Shown here in pieces: positions 18,429-27,289 of a stretch of DNA of 64,000 bases (the stretch's first letter is position 1; every line of letters starts with the position of its first letter). The position numbers and the translations under genes were made by a program. The DNA is from Paracidovorax cattleyae (GTDB lineage Bacteria; Pseudomonadota; Gammaproteobacteria; Burkholderiales; Burkholderiaceae_C), in assembly GCF_900104515.1 (NCBI RefSeq), contig NZ_FNJL01000011.1, forward strand, positions 1 to 64,000. Reading direction: 5' to 3'. The notes below the pieces were generated by a model that did not search any database, was not told where the DNA came from, and was given only the letters and a program-made list of their open reading frames with translations.

Positions 18429-18604
18429 ATTTCACCATGACTCCCGTGCCGCATTTCGCTGGACTGCGCCAAAGCCTGATACAGCAGTTTATCAATGGCT
18501 TAGGTGCGCCCATGCTATGCCGGTGCTTTCCGAAACCTGCCCCGACTTTCCCGTTGAAGGCCCCTATGAGGCTCCTGGGATTCGTGGCTTTCCGAGGAGT
18601 CATC

Positions 18605-19816
18605 GTGGCAAAACTCAAGCTCACCAAGTCCACCGTCGATGCGGCGCAAGCCCAGGCGCAGGCCGTCGAACTCCGGGATACGCTGGTGCCTGGTTTCTTG
18701 TGCAAGATTACACCCGCAGGGCGCAAGGTGTTCATGCTCCAGTACCGCACGAACGCGGGCGAGCGCCGCAAGCCCGCCTTGGGCCAGTACGGAGAACTGA
18801 CCGTCGAGCAGGCCCGTTCGCTGGCGCAGGACTGGCTGTCTCAGGTGCGCCGGGGCGGCGACCCTGCCGCAGACAAAGCCACCGCCCGCAAAGCGCCCAC
18901 GGTCAAGGAATTGTGCGTGAAGTTCATGGAGGACTACTCCCAGGTGCGCAACAAGCCCAGCACGCAGGAGGGCTACCAGAGCTTCCTTGACCGCAACATC
19001 ATCCCGCTACTGGGCCGCATGAAGGTTCAGGACGTGAAGCGCCCGGACGTGGCGGCGATGATGATGAAGATGGCGCACAAGCCCGCCGACGCGAACCGCA
19101 CGTTCAGCGTCATGCGCCGCATGTTCAATCTGGCCGAAGTGTGGGGCTACCGGCCTGACGGCACCAATCCGTGCCGCCACGTTCAGATGTTCCCCAACGG
19201 TAAGGCGACCCACCTCATCAGCGACGAGGACATGGGCAAGCTGTTTCGCCATCTCGACCGGATCGAAGCGCAGGGATTGGAGCAATATGTCATTCCCCTG
19301 GCAATCCGGCTGCAATTCGAGTTCGCGGGTCGGCGCGGCGAAATCATCACGCTTCAATGGGCGTGGGTGGACTTCGAGAACCGGCGCGTCGTCTGGCCCG
19401 ACAGCAAGACCGGTGGCACGTCCAAGCCCATGAGCGAGGAAGCCTATCGGCTGCTGTCGACGACACCGCGCCAGGATGGTTGTCCGCATGTGCTGCCGTC
19501 CCCAAGTCATCCGGGCCAGCACCTGACCACGGGCGAGTATTACAACGGCTGGAGCCGTACGCTCAAAGCAGCCGGCGCAGCGCACGTCGGCACGCACGGC
19601 ATCCGCCATCGTTCGACCACCGACATTGCCAATTCGGGCATCCCGGTCAAGGTCGGCATGGCGCTGACGGCGCACAAGACCGTGGCGATGTTCATGCGTT
19701 ACGTCCACACCGAGGATGACCCGGTGCGCCAGGCGGCCGAACTGGTGGCAAAGCGCCGCAAAACCGTCATCCAGGGCCAGCAGCCCGTCGTGCAGGAACA
19801 CACCACTGCCACCTAA
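18605..19816 (+). CDS. Tyrosine recombinase (site-specific integrase)
   Basis: A 403-aa integrase. Residues 1-90 are an arm-binding DUF4102-type domain, followed by a SAM-like core-binding domain (EGYQSFLDRNIIPLL) and a catalytic domain. The catalytic set is visible: Arg in FEFAGRRGE, His and Arg in GTHGIRHRS, His in ALTAHK and the nucleophilic Tyr in MFMRYVH. The start is GTG 18605 behind GAGGAG at 18594-18599; in-frame ATGs upstream lack such a site. It is the first gene of an element inserted between metQ and argO. The gene looks intact. Confidence 0.85.
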   Translation: MAKLKLTKSTVDAAQAQAQAVELRDTLVPGFLCKITPAGRKVFMLQYRTNAGERRKPALGQYGELTVEQARSLAQDWLSQVRRGGDPAADKATARKAPTVKELCVKFMEDYSQVRNKPSTQEGYQSFLDRNIIPLLGRMKVQDVKRPDVAAMMMKMAHKPADANRTFSVMRRMFNLAEVWGYRPDGTNPCRHVQMFPNGKATHLISDEDMGKLFRHLDRIEAQGLEQYVIPLAIRLQFEFAGRRGEIITLQWAWVDFENRRVVWPDSKTGGTSKPMSEEAYRLLSTTPRQDGCPHVLPSPSHPGQHLTTGEYYNGWSRTLKAAGAAHVGTHGIRHRSTTDIANSGIPVKVGMALTAHKTVAMFMRYVHTEDDPVRQAAELVAKRRKTVIQGQQPVVQEHTTAT

Positions 19817-19856
19817 TCTAGCCATCCCCGTCTGCATGCCAACGGCCCAAATTCCG

Positions 19857-19894
19857 CCCCTGTTTTGCGCACGCAAACGTGCGTAAAACAGGGG
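19857..19894. repeat. 17-bp-arm inverted repeat downstream of integrase
   Basis: Two 17-base arms (CCCCTGTTTTGCGCACG and its complement, one mismatch) are separated by four bases. The hairpin lies 40 bases after the integrase stop. No T-tract follows on either strand, so it is not a clear intrinsic terminator. It could be an attachment or recombination site or an operator. Confidence 0.6.
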
Positions 19895-20024
19895 TGGCTC
19901 CATGTTAAAAACACGCCAGCCGGATGCATGGTGGTGTGCACTGCGACCGCACCCGATGAGGCCGCGACCCTGCATTGCAACGTGCCATCGGACGGTCATT
20001 GTGCGTGCATTCGCACTGTACTGC

Positions 20025-20762
20025 GAACGGCAGGCGGCGATCTGCGATGCGCCGACCAGCGCCAGGGCATAGCCGGCTGACACCAAGGTCAGCATCAGGT
20101 CGAGCGAGGCGACTTCTTCGGCCACCAGTGGTTCGATGTCCACGGCGCGCAGGATGCGCGCGATCTGGTGGCAGTAGCCTTCGCAGACGTGCGGGTCACA
20201 CATCACCAGCGGATAACGCAGCACGTCCTCCAGCGGAATGCGCTTGTGGGTCAGCAGGGGGTGGCGCACGGGGACGGCCACCACCAGCGGATCACTCCAG
20301 GCCGTCGCCCACTTCATCGGACTGTGCAAACCCCACGTCGTGGAGGTCATCGCGCAGCCCTCTGATCTGCTGCGACAGTGGCACTTCGATCAGGTGGATA
20401 TCGACCTCGGGATCGTCCCCGCGGCACTGCATCACGAAGGCACTCAGGCGCGGCGGCGTGATGCGGTCGGACAACGCCACGCGCAGTTGACCGTCGTAGC
20501 CGGCGGCGACGGCCTTGACACCCTCGCGGGCCTGCTGCAAGGCGGTGAAGATACGCGGGACGTGCTCCTTGAACACTTGCCCGGTACGCGACAGGTGCGT
20601 GTTGCGCGAGTTGCGGATAAACAGGCGTGTGCCGAGGTCTTCTTCCAGTTCCTTGATGGCGCGCGACAGCGGCGACTGCTCGATGTGCAGCCGCTCGGCG
20701 GCGCGGGCGAAGTGGAGTTCTTCGGCCACAGCCTGAAAGCATCGGAGGTGTCGAAATTCCAT
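20025..20762 (-). pseudogene. LysR-family regulator, frameshifted and 3'-truncated
   Basis: From ATG 20762 the frame encodes a standard LysR helix-turn-helix (FRHLRCFQAVAEELHFARAAERLHIEQSPLSRAIKELE) and part of the effector domain, then hits a stop after GDGLE near 20293. The effector domain continues in another frame (WSDPLVVAVPVRHPLL ... ALALVGASQIAAC) to about 20030, where similarity breaks off. The gene therefore has both an internal frameshift and a lost C-terminus. It lies next to the MFS exporter in the inserted element and was probably damaged by integration or decay. Confidence 0.75.
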
Positions 20763-20774
20763 GCCTTTGCTTCG

Positions 20775-22157
20775 TCATGCCTTGGCACGATCCGGCTGAA
20801 TGCCCAGCCAGCACAAGACACTGCCCAACAGAAGAAGTACCACGGAAATGCCGATAGACACATGCATGCCACGCATGAATGGCTCTAGTGCAGTGTCCCG
20901 AACCAGATAGCCAAAGACGGCCACACCCAACATGCCCCCAACCTGGCGCGCGGAATTGAGCACCCCAGACGCGATGCCGGCGCGTGACGCATCCACCGAC
21001 GAAAGTGTCGCGTTAGTCATGGTCGGCACCATCAACGCAGTGCCGCTAGCCGCCAGCAGCATTGGAACAACCAGAAGCCAATAGCTGCCATCCACACTGA
21101 CCGGCATCAGCAGCAGGTAGCCGGAGGCCGCAAGCGTCAATCCAAACACCATCAACAGGCGAGCCCCCATACGCATGATCAATCGCCCAGCCAGCACATT
21201 GACTGCCATCAGCACGACGGTCATGGGAAGAAAGGCCAATCCCGTCAACTGTGGTGAAAGCTGCTGCTGAATCTGGAAGAACAGACTGAACACGAAGATC
21301 AACCCGTAATAGGAAAAATTCACCACCACGCCAGCGACTGAGGCCACGGTAAACGTCGGAATGCGGAACAGTTCCAATGGCAACATCGGAGAATGACTAC
21401 GTGCTTCGATCCAAATGAAACCGAGGGTTGCGGCCATAGCAAGCAGGAAACCCCCTCGAACCAAGCCATGTCCCCAGCCAAGCGGTGCGGCCTCCGTCAA
21501 TGCCATGGTCAACGCGGCCAGCGCCAAGATGGCCGCTCCCTGGCCGGCCCAGTCGAGGCTACGCCGATGGCTGTCGTCATGGGGCGCCACGTAGCGCAGC
21601 GTCAGGTAGATACCGATCAGACCGATGGGAAGGTTGATCAGGAAAATGCTGCGCCAGCCCAGGTGCGTCACCAGTATTCCGCCTAACACCGGGCCTGCTG
21701 CCAGCGACATACCGCCAAACGCGCCCCACCAGCCCACTGCACGGCTGCGCTGCTCACGATCCGGGAATGCGTGCTGCAGCATGGCTAGCGAATTCGGCAC
21801 CAGCAGCGCAGCCCCCAGTCCCTGGATCAGTCTGGCGGCAATCAGGATCGGCAGATTACCGCTCAAGCCGCACGCAGCAGATGCGAGCGTAAACACGACG
21901 AATCCCACAAGAAAGACGTGCCGCGCGCCAAAGCGATCACCGAGTGCACCGCTCGTCAGCAGCAGTGCTGCAAAGACCAGCGTATAGGCATTGATGACCC
22001 ATTGCAGGCCAGCTACGTCGGTGGCGAACTCCCGGCGCAAGGCATCCAGGGCGACATTGACGACGCTGACGTCCAGCAGGACGACCACAAAGCCTAGCGC
22101 GGCCGCCAGCAGCGTACCGCGTGCAGAAGGAAATGAGGAAGGCACAGAAACACCCAA
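20775..22157 (-). CDS. MFS drug exporter, DHA2 (EmrB/QacA) type
   Basis: A 460-aa inner-membrane transporter with about 14 hydrophobic segments. The DHA2 hallmark VVLLDVSVVNVALDALRREF lies in helix 1, LGDRFGARHVFLVG in loop 2-3 and IQGLGAALLVPNSLAML in helix 4. Such proteins export toxic compounds by proton antiport; the substrate is unknown. It is divergent from a LysR gene starting 86 bases away, the usual arrangement of exporter and cognate regulator. Its codon use is visibly less GC-biased than that of the flanking core genes, in keeping with the inserted element. Confidence 0.87.
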   Translation of the reverse strand: MGVSVPSSFPSARGTLLAAALGFVVVLLDVSVVNVALDALRREFATDVAGLQWVINAYTLVFAALLLTSGALGDRFGARHVFLVGFVVFTLASAACGLSGNLPILIAARLIQGLGAALLVPNSLAMLQHAFPDREQRSRAVGWWGAFGGMSLAAGPVLGGILVTHLGWRSIFLINLPIGLIGIYLTLRYVAPHDDSHRRSLDWAGQGAAILALAALTMALTEAAPLGWGHGLVRGGFLLAMAATLGFIWIEARSHSPMLPLELFRIPTFTVASVAGVVVNFSYYGLIFVFSLFFQIQQQLSPQLTGLAFLPMTVVLMAVNVLAGRLIMRMGARLLMVFGLTLAASGYLLLMPVSVDGSYWLLVVPMLLAASGTALMVPTMTNATLSSVDASRAGIASGVLNSARQVGGMLGVAVFGYLVRDTALEPFMRGMHVSIGISVVLLLLGSVLCWLGIQPDRAKA

Positions 22158-22205
22158 TAGAAACAGATGATTCGCATGTTAGGGTTAGGACATGTCTGCG
22201 TAAAT

Positions 22206-22235
22206 TCTCCAAAATTGCACTACATACTGGAGAAA
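22206..22235. promoter_or_regulatory. Inverted repeat in MFS/LysR divergent promoter
   Basis: TTCTCCA and TGGAGAA, seven-base arms separated by 16 bases, lie in the 86-base gap between the divergent MFS and LysR starts. The right arm also contains the GGAG that serves the LysR start at 22244. The position suits a LysR operator controlling both promoters. Confidence 0.4.
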
Positions 22236-22243
22236 ACGCACAT

Positions 22244-23137
22244 ATGTTCGACTGGGAGAACTTCCGACATTTCCTAGCGGTCGCTCGTATCGGCACGCTG
22301 TCGGGTGCCGCCCGGTCGCTGCGGGTGGATCACGCTACCGTGAGTCGTCGCCTGACAGCGCTGGAAACGGAGTTGCAGGTTCCGCTGGTTGAGCGCTTGC
22401 CTCGCTCCTGCCGACTCACGCCCATGGGCATACAGGTCTATGAGCAAGCCAAAGCCATGGAAACTTCGGCTTTTGCCGTGGAACGACTGGTGCATGCCAG
22501 CCTGGAGCCACTCGCTGGAAAAGTGACGCTCAGTGCGCCGCCGGTACTGGTGGCGCACCTGCTGGCGCGCCGGCTCGTGGATTTCCGCGCCGAGTATCCG
22601 GGCATCCAGCTTTCCATTTCGGCACAGGCGCAGCAGGTTTCGCTCATTCGGCGGGAGGCGGATGTGGCCTTGCGGCTGGTACGTCCCAAGGAGTCGAGCA
22701 GCGTGGTCCGCAAGCTCGGGCAAATGCCGTTTGCCTTGTATGCCGCCCCGGAGTATGTGGCGATGCGCTCCCCTGAAGACTGGACCTTTGTTGCCTATGA
22801 TGCGCAGTTCGCCGATATGCCCCAGCAACAATGGCTGCTGGGGATTGCCGGCAACCGAACCGTTGGCTGTGAACTGAGCGATATCAGCAGCCACCTGGCG
22901 GCGGCGCGTACCGGAGCCGGTGTTGCTGGTCTGCCATGTTTTCTGGGTGATGAAGACCCCGGCTTGGTACGCCTGGAACACAAAGGCCCGACATTCTCGC
23001 GCGACATCTGGCTGGTCGTGCACCGCGATTTGCGCCGTTCCGCGCCAGTCCGTGCCGTGATGGACTTTGCGGCCAAAGCTGTCACGCAGAAACCGGGACT
23101 TAGCCTGGAAACACTGGCTGCTGTGCCATTGCCTTGA
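22244..23137 (+). CDS. LysR-family transcriptional regulator
   Basis: A 297-aa regulator with an N-terminal winged helix (WENFRHFLAVARIGTLSGAARSLRVDHATVSRRLTALE) and a periplasmic-binding-like effector domain. The short 'FDWENFRHF' opening is typical of the subfamily that regulates divergent genes singly. It is likely the local regulator of the divergent MFS exporter. ATG 22244 follows GGAG at a normal distance; an upstream in-frame codon at 22121 lies inside the exporter region. Confidence 0.86.
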   Translation: MFDWENFRHFLAVARIGTLSGAARSLRVDHATVSRRLTALETELQVPLVERLPRSCRLTPMGIQVYEQAKAMETSAFAVERLVHASLEPLAGKVTLSAPPVLVAHLLARRLVDFRAEYPGIQLSISAQAQQVSLIRREADVALRLVRPKESSSVVRKLGQMPFALYAAPEYVAMRSPEDWTFVAYDAQFADMPQQQWLLGIAGNRTVGCELSDISSHLAAARTGAGVAGLPCFLGDEDPGLVRLEHKGPTFSRDIWLVVHRDLRRSAPVRAVMDFAAKAVTQKPGLSLETLAAVPLP

Positions 23138-23432
23138 TCCGATGAGTTGGCAACGGTATTGCCAGACGAACAGCGTGGTTTAGATGACGGGGATCACGGG
23201 CGAAGCAAGACACCTGCACGTAGGACGGTCACGCAGAGCAGGCACCAAGGCTACGATGGTGGGGCCTCGCGCGCCGCAATGCCCCTGAGCTTGCCACCGC
23301 GAGGCACCTATGCCGCACTTAGCTCGAAAAGCGGGGGCAGCAAACAAAGGCTGCAATCTGTCCTAACCTGTTGCCCCGTCAGACCTTTTCACCGCTGCTT
23401 AGCTTTTCAAAAAACTTGACAGCGGACATTTT
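23138..23432. other. Right flank of the inserted element
   Basis: About 295 bases between the LysR gene and the end of argO. I find no gene. It has the lower GC content of the element, and composition changes abruptly to that of argO at about 23430, so the element boundary probably lies near there. Confidence 0.45.
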
Positions 23433-24095
23433 TCATTCCAGCCCCTGCCAAAGCCAGAACGACAGCGTGAGCATGATCGCGCCCGTGAGCCCGTCCAGCA
23501 GGCGCCAGGCCACCGGCTTCGCGAACACGCCCTGCAGCTGCCGCCCGGCGAAGGCGAGCATCAAGAACCACAGCAGGCTGGCCGACGCCGCGCCGGCCAC
23601 GAAGACCCACTTGAGGCCGCCCTCCTGCCGGGCGCCGATGGAGCCCACGAGCACCACGGTGTCCAGGTACACATGCGGGTTGAGCAGCGTGATCGCGGCC
23701 AGCGTGCCCAGCACACCCAGCAGCCCCTGACGGGTGCGGTCGCCGTCGGTGCGCAGGCCGGCGCCGGTACCGAACAGGGCCCGGTGCCATGCGAACAGTC
23801 CGTAGGCCAGCAGGAATACGGCACCGCCCAGGGTGAGCACGTGTGCGAGGCCGGGGGCGCTCTCCAGCAACCGCGCCATGCCGGCCACGCCGGCGCCGAT
23901 CAGCACCGCGTCGGCCAGCACGCACAGCGCCACGCAGGCCCGCACGTGCCGCCCGGCGACCGCCTGGCGCAGCACATAGGCGTTCTGCGCGCCGATGGAA
24001 ACGATCAGGGACATGCAGACCGTGAAGCCGGCCAGCCAGGCGGCGGACGCGGCCCCGCCGGAGAACAACGAAGAGGAAGGAAGAAGTGCCCACAT
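23433..24095 (-). CDS. argO: LysE/ArgO-family basic amino acid exporter
   Basis: A 220-aa inner-membrane exporter with about six helices. The LysE signature is complete (SIGAQNAYVLRQ near residues 32-43, then TLLNPHVYLDTVVLVGSIG in the middle). It probably exports arginine and/or lysine. It is divergent from an ArgP-like regulator, the classical pairing in which ArgP activates argO when basic amino acids are abundant. Its 3' end touches the inserted element. Confidence 0.9.
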   Translation of the reverse strand: MWALLPSSSLFSGGAASAAWLAGFTVCMSLIVSIGAQNAYVLRQAVAGRHVRACVALCVLADAVLIGAGVAGMARLLESAPGLAHVLTLGGAVFLLAYGLFAWHRALFGTGAGLRTDGDRTRQGLLGVLGTLAAITLLNPHVYLDTVVLVGSIGARQEGGLKWVFVAGAASASLLWFLMLAFAGRQLQGVFAKPVAWRLLDGLTGAIMLTLSFWLWQGLE

Positions 24096-24165
24096 GCGGC
24101 AGATTCTGGGCGGGCGTAAAAATTATGTAAACTTAAAAACTCTAACCATCATTAAGCATTACTTC

Positions 24166-25122
24166 ATGCTGGACTACGCCGGACTCGAAGCCCTCGCGGC
24201 CGTGGTGCGCGAGGGCAGTTTCGAGCGTGCGGCGCGGCGCCTGCACGTCACGCCCTCGGCCGTCTCGCAGCGCGTCAAGCAGCTGGAAGAGCGTGCAGGG
24301 CAGGTGCTGGTGCAGCGCGGCACGCCCTGCACGGGCACCGAGGCCGGACGCCGGCTGTGCCTGCACCTGGAGCAGGTGGCCCTGCTGGAGAACGAGCTGC
24401 GCCGGGCCCACCCCGCGCTGGTGCCTGACGCCCATGCCTCCGCACCCACGGTCAGGCTGGCGGTGAACGACGATTCGCTGTCCACCTGGTTCATGGACGC
24501 GATGGCGGCGTTCGCCGAAGGCGGCAACGAGCAGCTGGACGTGCGCATCGACGACCAGGAGCACACCGCGCAGCGGCTGCGCGAAGGCGAGGTGATCGCC
24601 GCCGTGACGGCCACCGCCGGCACCATCGCAGGCTGCAACACCTGGCCGCTGGGCTCCATGCACTACGTGGCGGCGGCCAGCCCGGCCTTCGTGCGCCGCC
24701 ACTTCGGGCCGGACGCGGGCGGGGTGACCCAGGACACCATCGCGCAGGCGCCGATGATGGTGTACAGCCGCAACGACCGCCTGCAGGACCAGTGGCTGCA
24801 GCGCCAGGGCCTCGGCTCGCGCCGCCATCCGCCGCGGCACTTCCTGCCGTCCAACCAGGGCTTCCTGCGCAGCTGCGAGATGGGCATCGGCTGGGGCATG
24901 CACCCCACGGTGCTGATCGAGCGGCAGCTCGCGGACGGCACGCTGGTGGAGATGCTGCCGGGCACCGGCATGGATGTGGCGCTCTACTGGGCCCATCCGC
25001 GCTCGGCCCAGGCGGGGCTGGAGCGGCTCACGCAGTGCGTCATGGCCGCCGCGCACGACTGGCTGGGCACCGGCCGCGGCAAGCGGCGCGCAGGCGTTTC
25101 GCGCAAGCCCGCGAAGAAGTAG
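24166..25122 (+). CDS. argP: ArgP/IciA-family LysR regulator
   Basis: A 318-aa LysR regulator of the ArgP type. Diagnostic parts are MLDYAGLEALAAVVREGSFE at the N-terminus, AARRLHVTPSAVSQRVKQLEE for the helix-turn-helix, and LAVNDDSLSTWF in the effector domain. It should activate the divergent argO gene. The AT-rich 70-base gap (24096-24165) between the two starts is the likely operator region. ATG 24166 is preferred although its ribosome-binding site is weak, because the family N-terminus begins exactly there. A Lys/Arg-rich tail of about 20 residues extends the C-terminus. Confidence 0.9.
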   Translation: MLDYAGLEALAAVVREGSFERAARRLHVTPSAVSQRVKQLEERAGQVLVQRGTPCTGTEAGRRLCLHLEQVALLENELRRAHPALVPDAHASAPTVRLAVNDDSLSTWFMDAMAAFAEGGNEQLDVRIDDQEHTAQRLREGEVIAAVTATAGTIAGCNTWPLGSMHYVAAASPAFVRRHFGPDAGGVTQDTIAQAPMMVYSRNDRLQDQWLQRQGLGSRRHPPRHFLPSNQGFLRSCEMGIGWGMHPTVLIERQLADGTLVEMLPGTGMDVALYWAHPRSAQAGLERLTQCVMAAAHDWLGTGRGKRRAGVSRKPAKK

Positions 25123-25271
25123 CGCGCGCCACCACCCCGGTAGCGGCCTGTAGGACCCCACCGCAAAAGCGCCCCGCATGGCGGGAATGGGGCCATGGCG
25201 CGCATTGGAAGCCCCGCTGCCGGGCTACCATGAATACGGCCCCTTTCCGGTGCGATGAAAGAACCCGCCTG

Positions 25272-26831
25272 ATGTCCCACTACGACCTGATCGTCATCGG
25301 CAGCGGCCCCGGCGGCGCGAGCCTCGCGCACCGGCTCGCGCCGACCGGCAAGCGCATCCTGATCCTGGAGCGCGGCGACTACCTGCGGCGCGAAGAAGCC
25401 AACTGGAGCGCACAGGCCGTGTTCGTGGAGGGGCGCTACCAGGCGCGCGAATCCTGGATCGACCGGGACGGCCACCGTTTCGCTCCGCAACTCCATTACT
25501 GCGTGGGCGGCAATTCGAAGGTGTACGGTGCCGCGCTGCTGCGGCTGCGCGAGCGGGATTTCGGCGAGGTGCGCCACCACGGCGGCATTTCGCCGGCCTG
25601 GCCGCTGGCCTATGCCGATTTCGCGCCCTGGTACGACGAGGCCGAGGCGCTGTTCCACGTGCACGGCCTGCGCGGGGACGACCCGCTCGACCCGGGCACC
25701 ACGCCCTACCCGTTCCCGCCCGTACAGCATGAGCCCAGGATCGCGCAACTGGACGACAGGCTGCGCGGCATCGGCCTGCACCCCTTCCACCTGCCGCTCG
25801 GCATCCTGCTCGACCAGAAGGAAGACGGCTTCGCCACGCCGACGAGCACCTGCATGCGCTGCTCTTACTTCGACGGCTTTCCCTGCCTGCTCAATGGCAA
25901 GGCCGATGCCCAGGTGATGTGCGTCGATCCGATGCTGCGCGACCACCCGAACGTCACGCTGCTGACAGGCGCCTACGCCTCGCGCCTGGAAACGGATGCC
26001 GGCGGCCGGCGGGTGGAGGGCGTGGTGGTCGAACGCGGCGGCCGCGAGGAACGCTACACCGCCGGCACGGTGGTGGTGGCCTGCGGCGCGCTGTCGTCCG
26101 CCCTGCTCTTGCTGCGCTCGGCGAACGAGCGGCACCCGAGGGGCCTCGCCAACGGCTCGGACCAGGTCGGCCGCAACTACATGCGCCACGAGATGTCGAT
26201 CGTGATGGCGGTGATGAAGGAGGTCAACGAGACCGTCTTCCAGAAGACGCTCGCGCTCGGCGACTTCTACTTCGGCAGCGACGACTGGGAGCATCCGCTG
26301 GGCCTGATCCAGATGTGCGCGACCAGCCACGCGGACCAGATCAAGGGCGAGGCGCCGCTGCCCGGGCTGATGAAGCACCTGCCCGAGATGCCGTTCGAGG
26401 AAATGGCCCGGCATTCGATGGACTTCTGGCTGCAGGCCGAGGACCTGCCGGTCCCCGAGAACCGCGTGTACTACCGGGACGGCAAGGTGCACCTCGACGT
26501 GCGCGCGACCAATGCGGAGGCGCTCAAGCGCCTGCAGGCCAAGCTCAAGCAGGTGCTGGATGCGATCGGCTGGCCCGCGGTGCTGGTGGAGCGTTCGCTC
26601 TACCTTGGCAAGGACATCCCGCTGTCCGGCACCGCGCACCAGGCCGGCACCTGCCGCTTCGGCACCGACCCGGCGACCTCGGTGCTGGACCTCGACTGCC
26701 GCGCCCACGAGGTGGACAACCTCTACGTGACCGACGCGAGCTTCTTCCCCTCGATCGGCGCGGTGAATCCCACGCTCACCATCATCGCGAACGCGCTGCG
26801 CGTGGCCGACATCCTGAAGGGGCGCCTGTGA
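25272..26831 (+). CDS. GMC-family FAD-dependent oxidoreductase
   Basis: A 519-aa flavoprotein. The dinucleotide-binding GSGPGGAS is at residues 10-17, the CVGGNSKVYGAAL segment is the FAD-contact region, and the C-terminal GMC_oxred_C part has the catalytic His environment GTAHQAGTCRFG and SIGAVNPTLTII. A CxxC...C cluster (CMRCSYFDGFPC) at about 196-207 resembles gluconate/sorbose dehydrogenase large subunits. The substrate is unknown, probably a sugar or alcohol. It heads a three-gene operon: the next gene overlaps its stop by four bases (GTGA). Confidence 0.87.
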   Translation: MSHYDLIVIGSGPGGASLAHRLAPTGKRILILERGDYLRREEANWSAQAVFVEGRYQARESWIDRDGHRFAPQLHYCVGGNSKVYGAALLRLRERDFGEVRHHGGISPAWPLAYADFAPWYDEAEALFHVHGLRGDDPLDPGTTPYPFPPVQHEPRIAQLDDRLRGIGLHPFHLPLGILLDQKEDGFATPTSTCMRCSYFDGFPCLLNGKADAQVMCVDPMLRDHPNVTLLTGAYASRLETDAGGRRVEGVVVERGGREERYTAGTVVVACGALSSALLLLRSANERHPRGLANGSDQVGRNYMRHEMSIVMAVMKEVNETVFQKTLALGDFYFGSDDWEHPLGLIQMCATSHADQIKGEAPLPGLMKHLPEMPFEEMARHSMDFWLQAEDLPVPENRVYYRDGKVHLDVRATNAEALKRLQAKLKQVLDAIGWPAVLVERSLYLGKDIPLSGTAHQAGTCRFGTDPATSVLDLDCRAHEVDNLYVTDASFFPSIGAVNPTLTIIANALRVADILKGRL

Positions 26832-27289
26832 CCGCCGCCATCGTGGTGACCTTCCTCGTGCGCTGCGTGATGGTGCTGATCTTCCTGCCCTTCAGCGCGC
26901 TCGACAAGGTGCTGGGCTTCGGCCATGCGGTGGGGCAGGCGCAGGAGGTGTTCAAGCCGCGCTGGCTGGCGCGCGCCGTCATCCTGGCCGGCCTGGCGAT
27001 CGAGGTGGTGTGCAGCCTGGGCGTGGTCACCGGCGTGTCCGACCGGGCCGCGGCCTGCGTGATCGCGGGCTACTGCTTTGCGACCGCGGTGCTGTTCAAG
27101 CCGTTCTGGAAGCCCGGCGACTTTGGGTCGAACCCCGACGGCAAGGCGCGCGGGCTGTTCTGGGATTTCCTCAAGAACCTGGCGCTGGGCGCCGGCTTCC
27201 TGCTGCTGGTGGTCGGCACCGACGGTTCCGGCCTGCAGCCCTTCCTCGATGCGCCCTTCGCTTCGAGCCAACCCTACCGGAGCCCCTGA
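26828..27289 (+). CDS. DoxX-like small membrane protein
   Basis: A 153-aa protein with four hydrophobic helices and the DoxX-type stretch FLPFSALDKVLGFGHAVGQA in the first third. It starts at GTG 26828, overlapping the stop of the GMC oxidoreductase by four bases, so translation is coupled. DoxX-family proteins often accompany oxidoreductases and may serve as electron-transfer or quinone-linked membrane partners. A membrane anchor or electron acceptor role for the GMC enzyme is inferred from this position. The cupin gene begins directly after its stop. Confidence 0.75.
   Translation: MTAAIVVTFLVRCVMVLIFLPFSALDKVLGFGHAVGQAQEVFKPRWLARAVILAGLAIEVVCSLGVVTGVSDRAAACVIAGYCFATAVLFKPFWKPGDFGSNPDGKARGLFWDFLKNLALGAGFLLLVVGTDGSGLQPFLDAPFASSQPYRSP

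Noticed and set aside
19007-20350. A 447-residue minus-strand open frame across the integrase
   Set aside because: Only its first part is real (the second half of the broken LysR gene); the rest is antisense to the integrase.
18423-23437. TTTTTCATT direct repeats as attachment sites of the inserted element
   Set aside because: Nine T-rich bases, one copy overlapping a terminator T-tract; too weak to call att sites.
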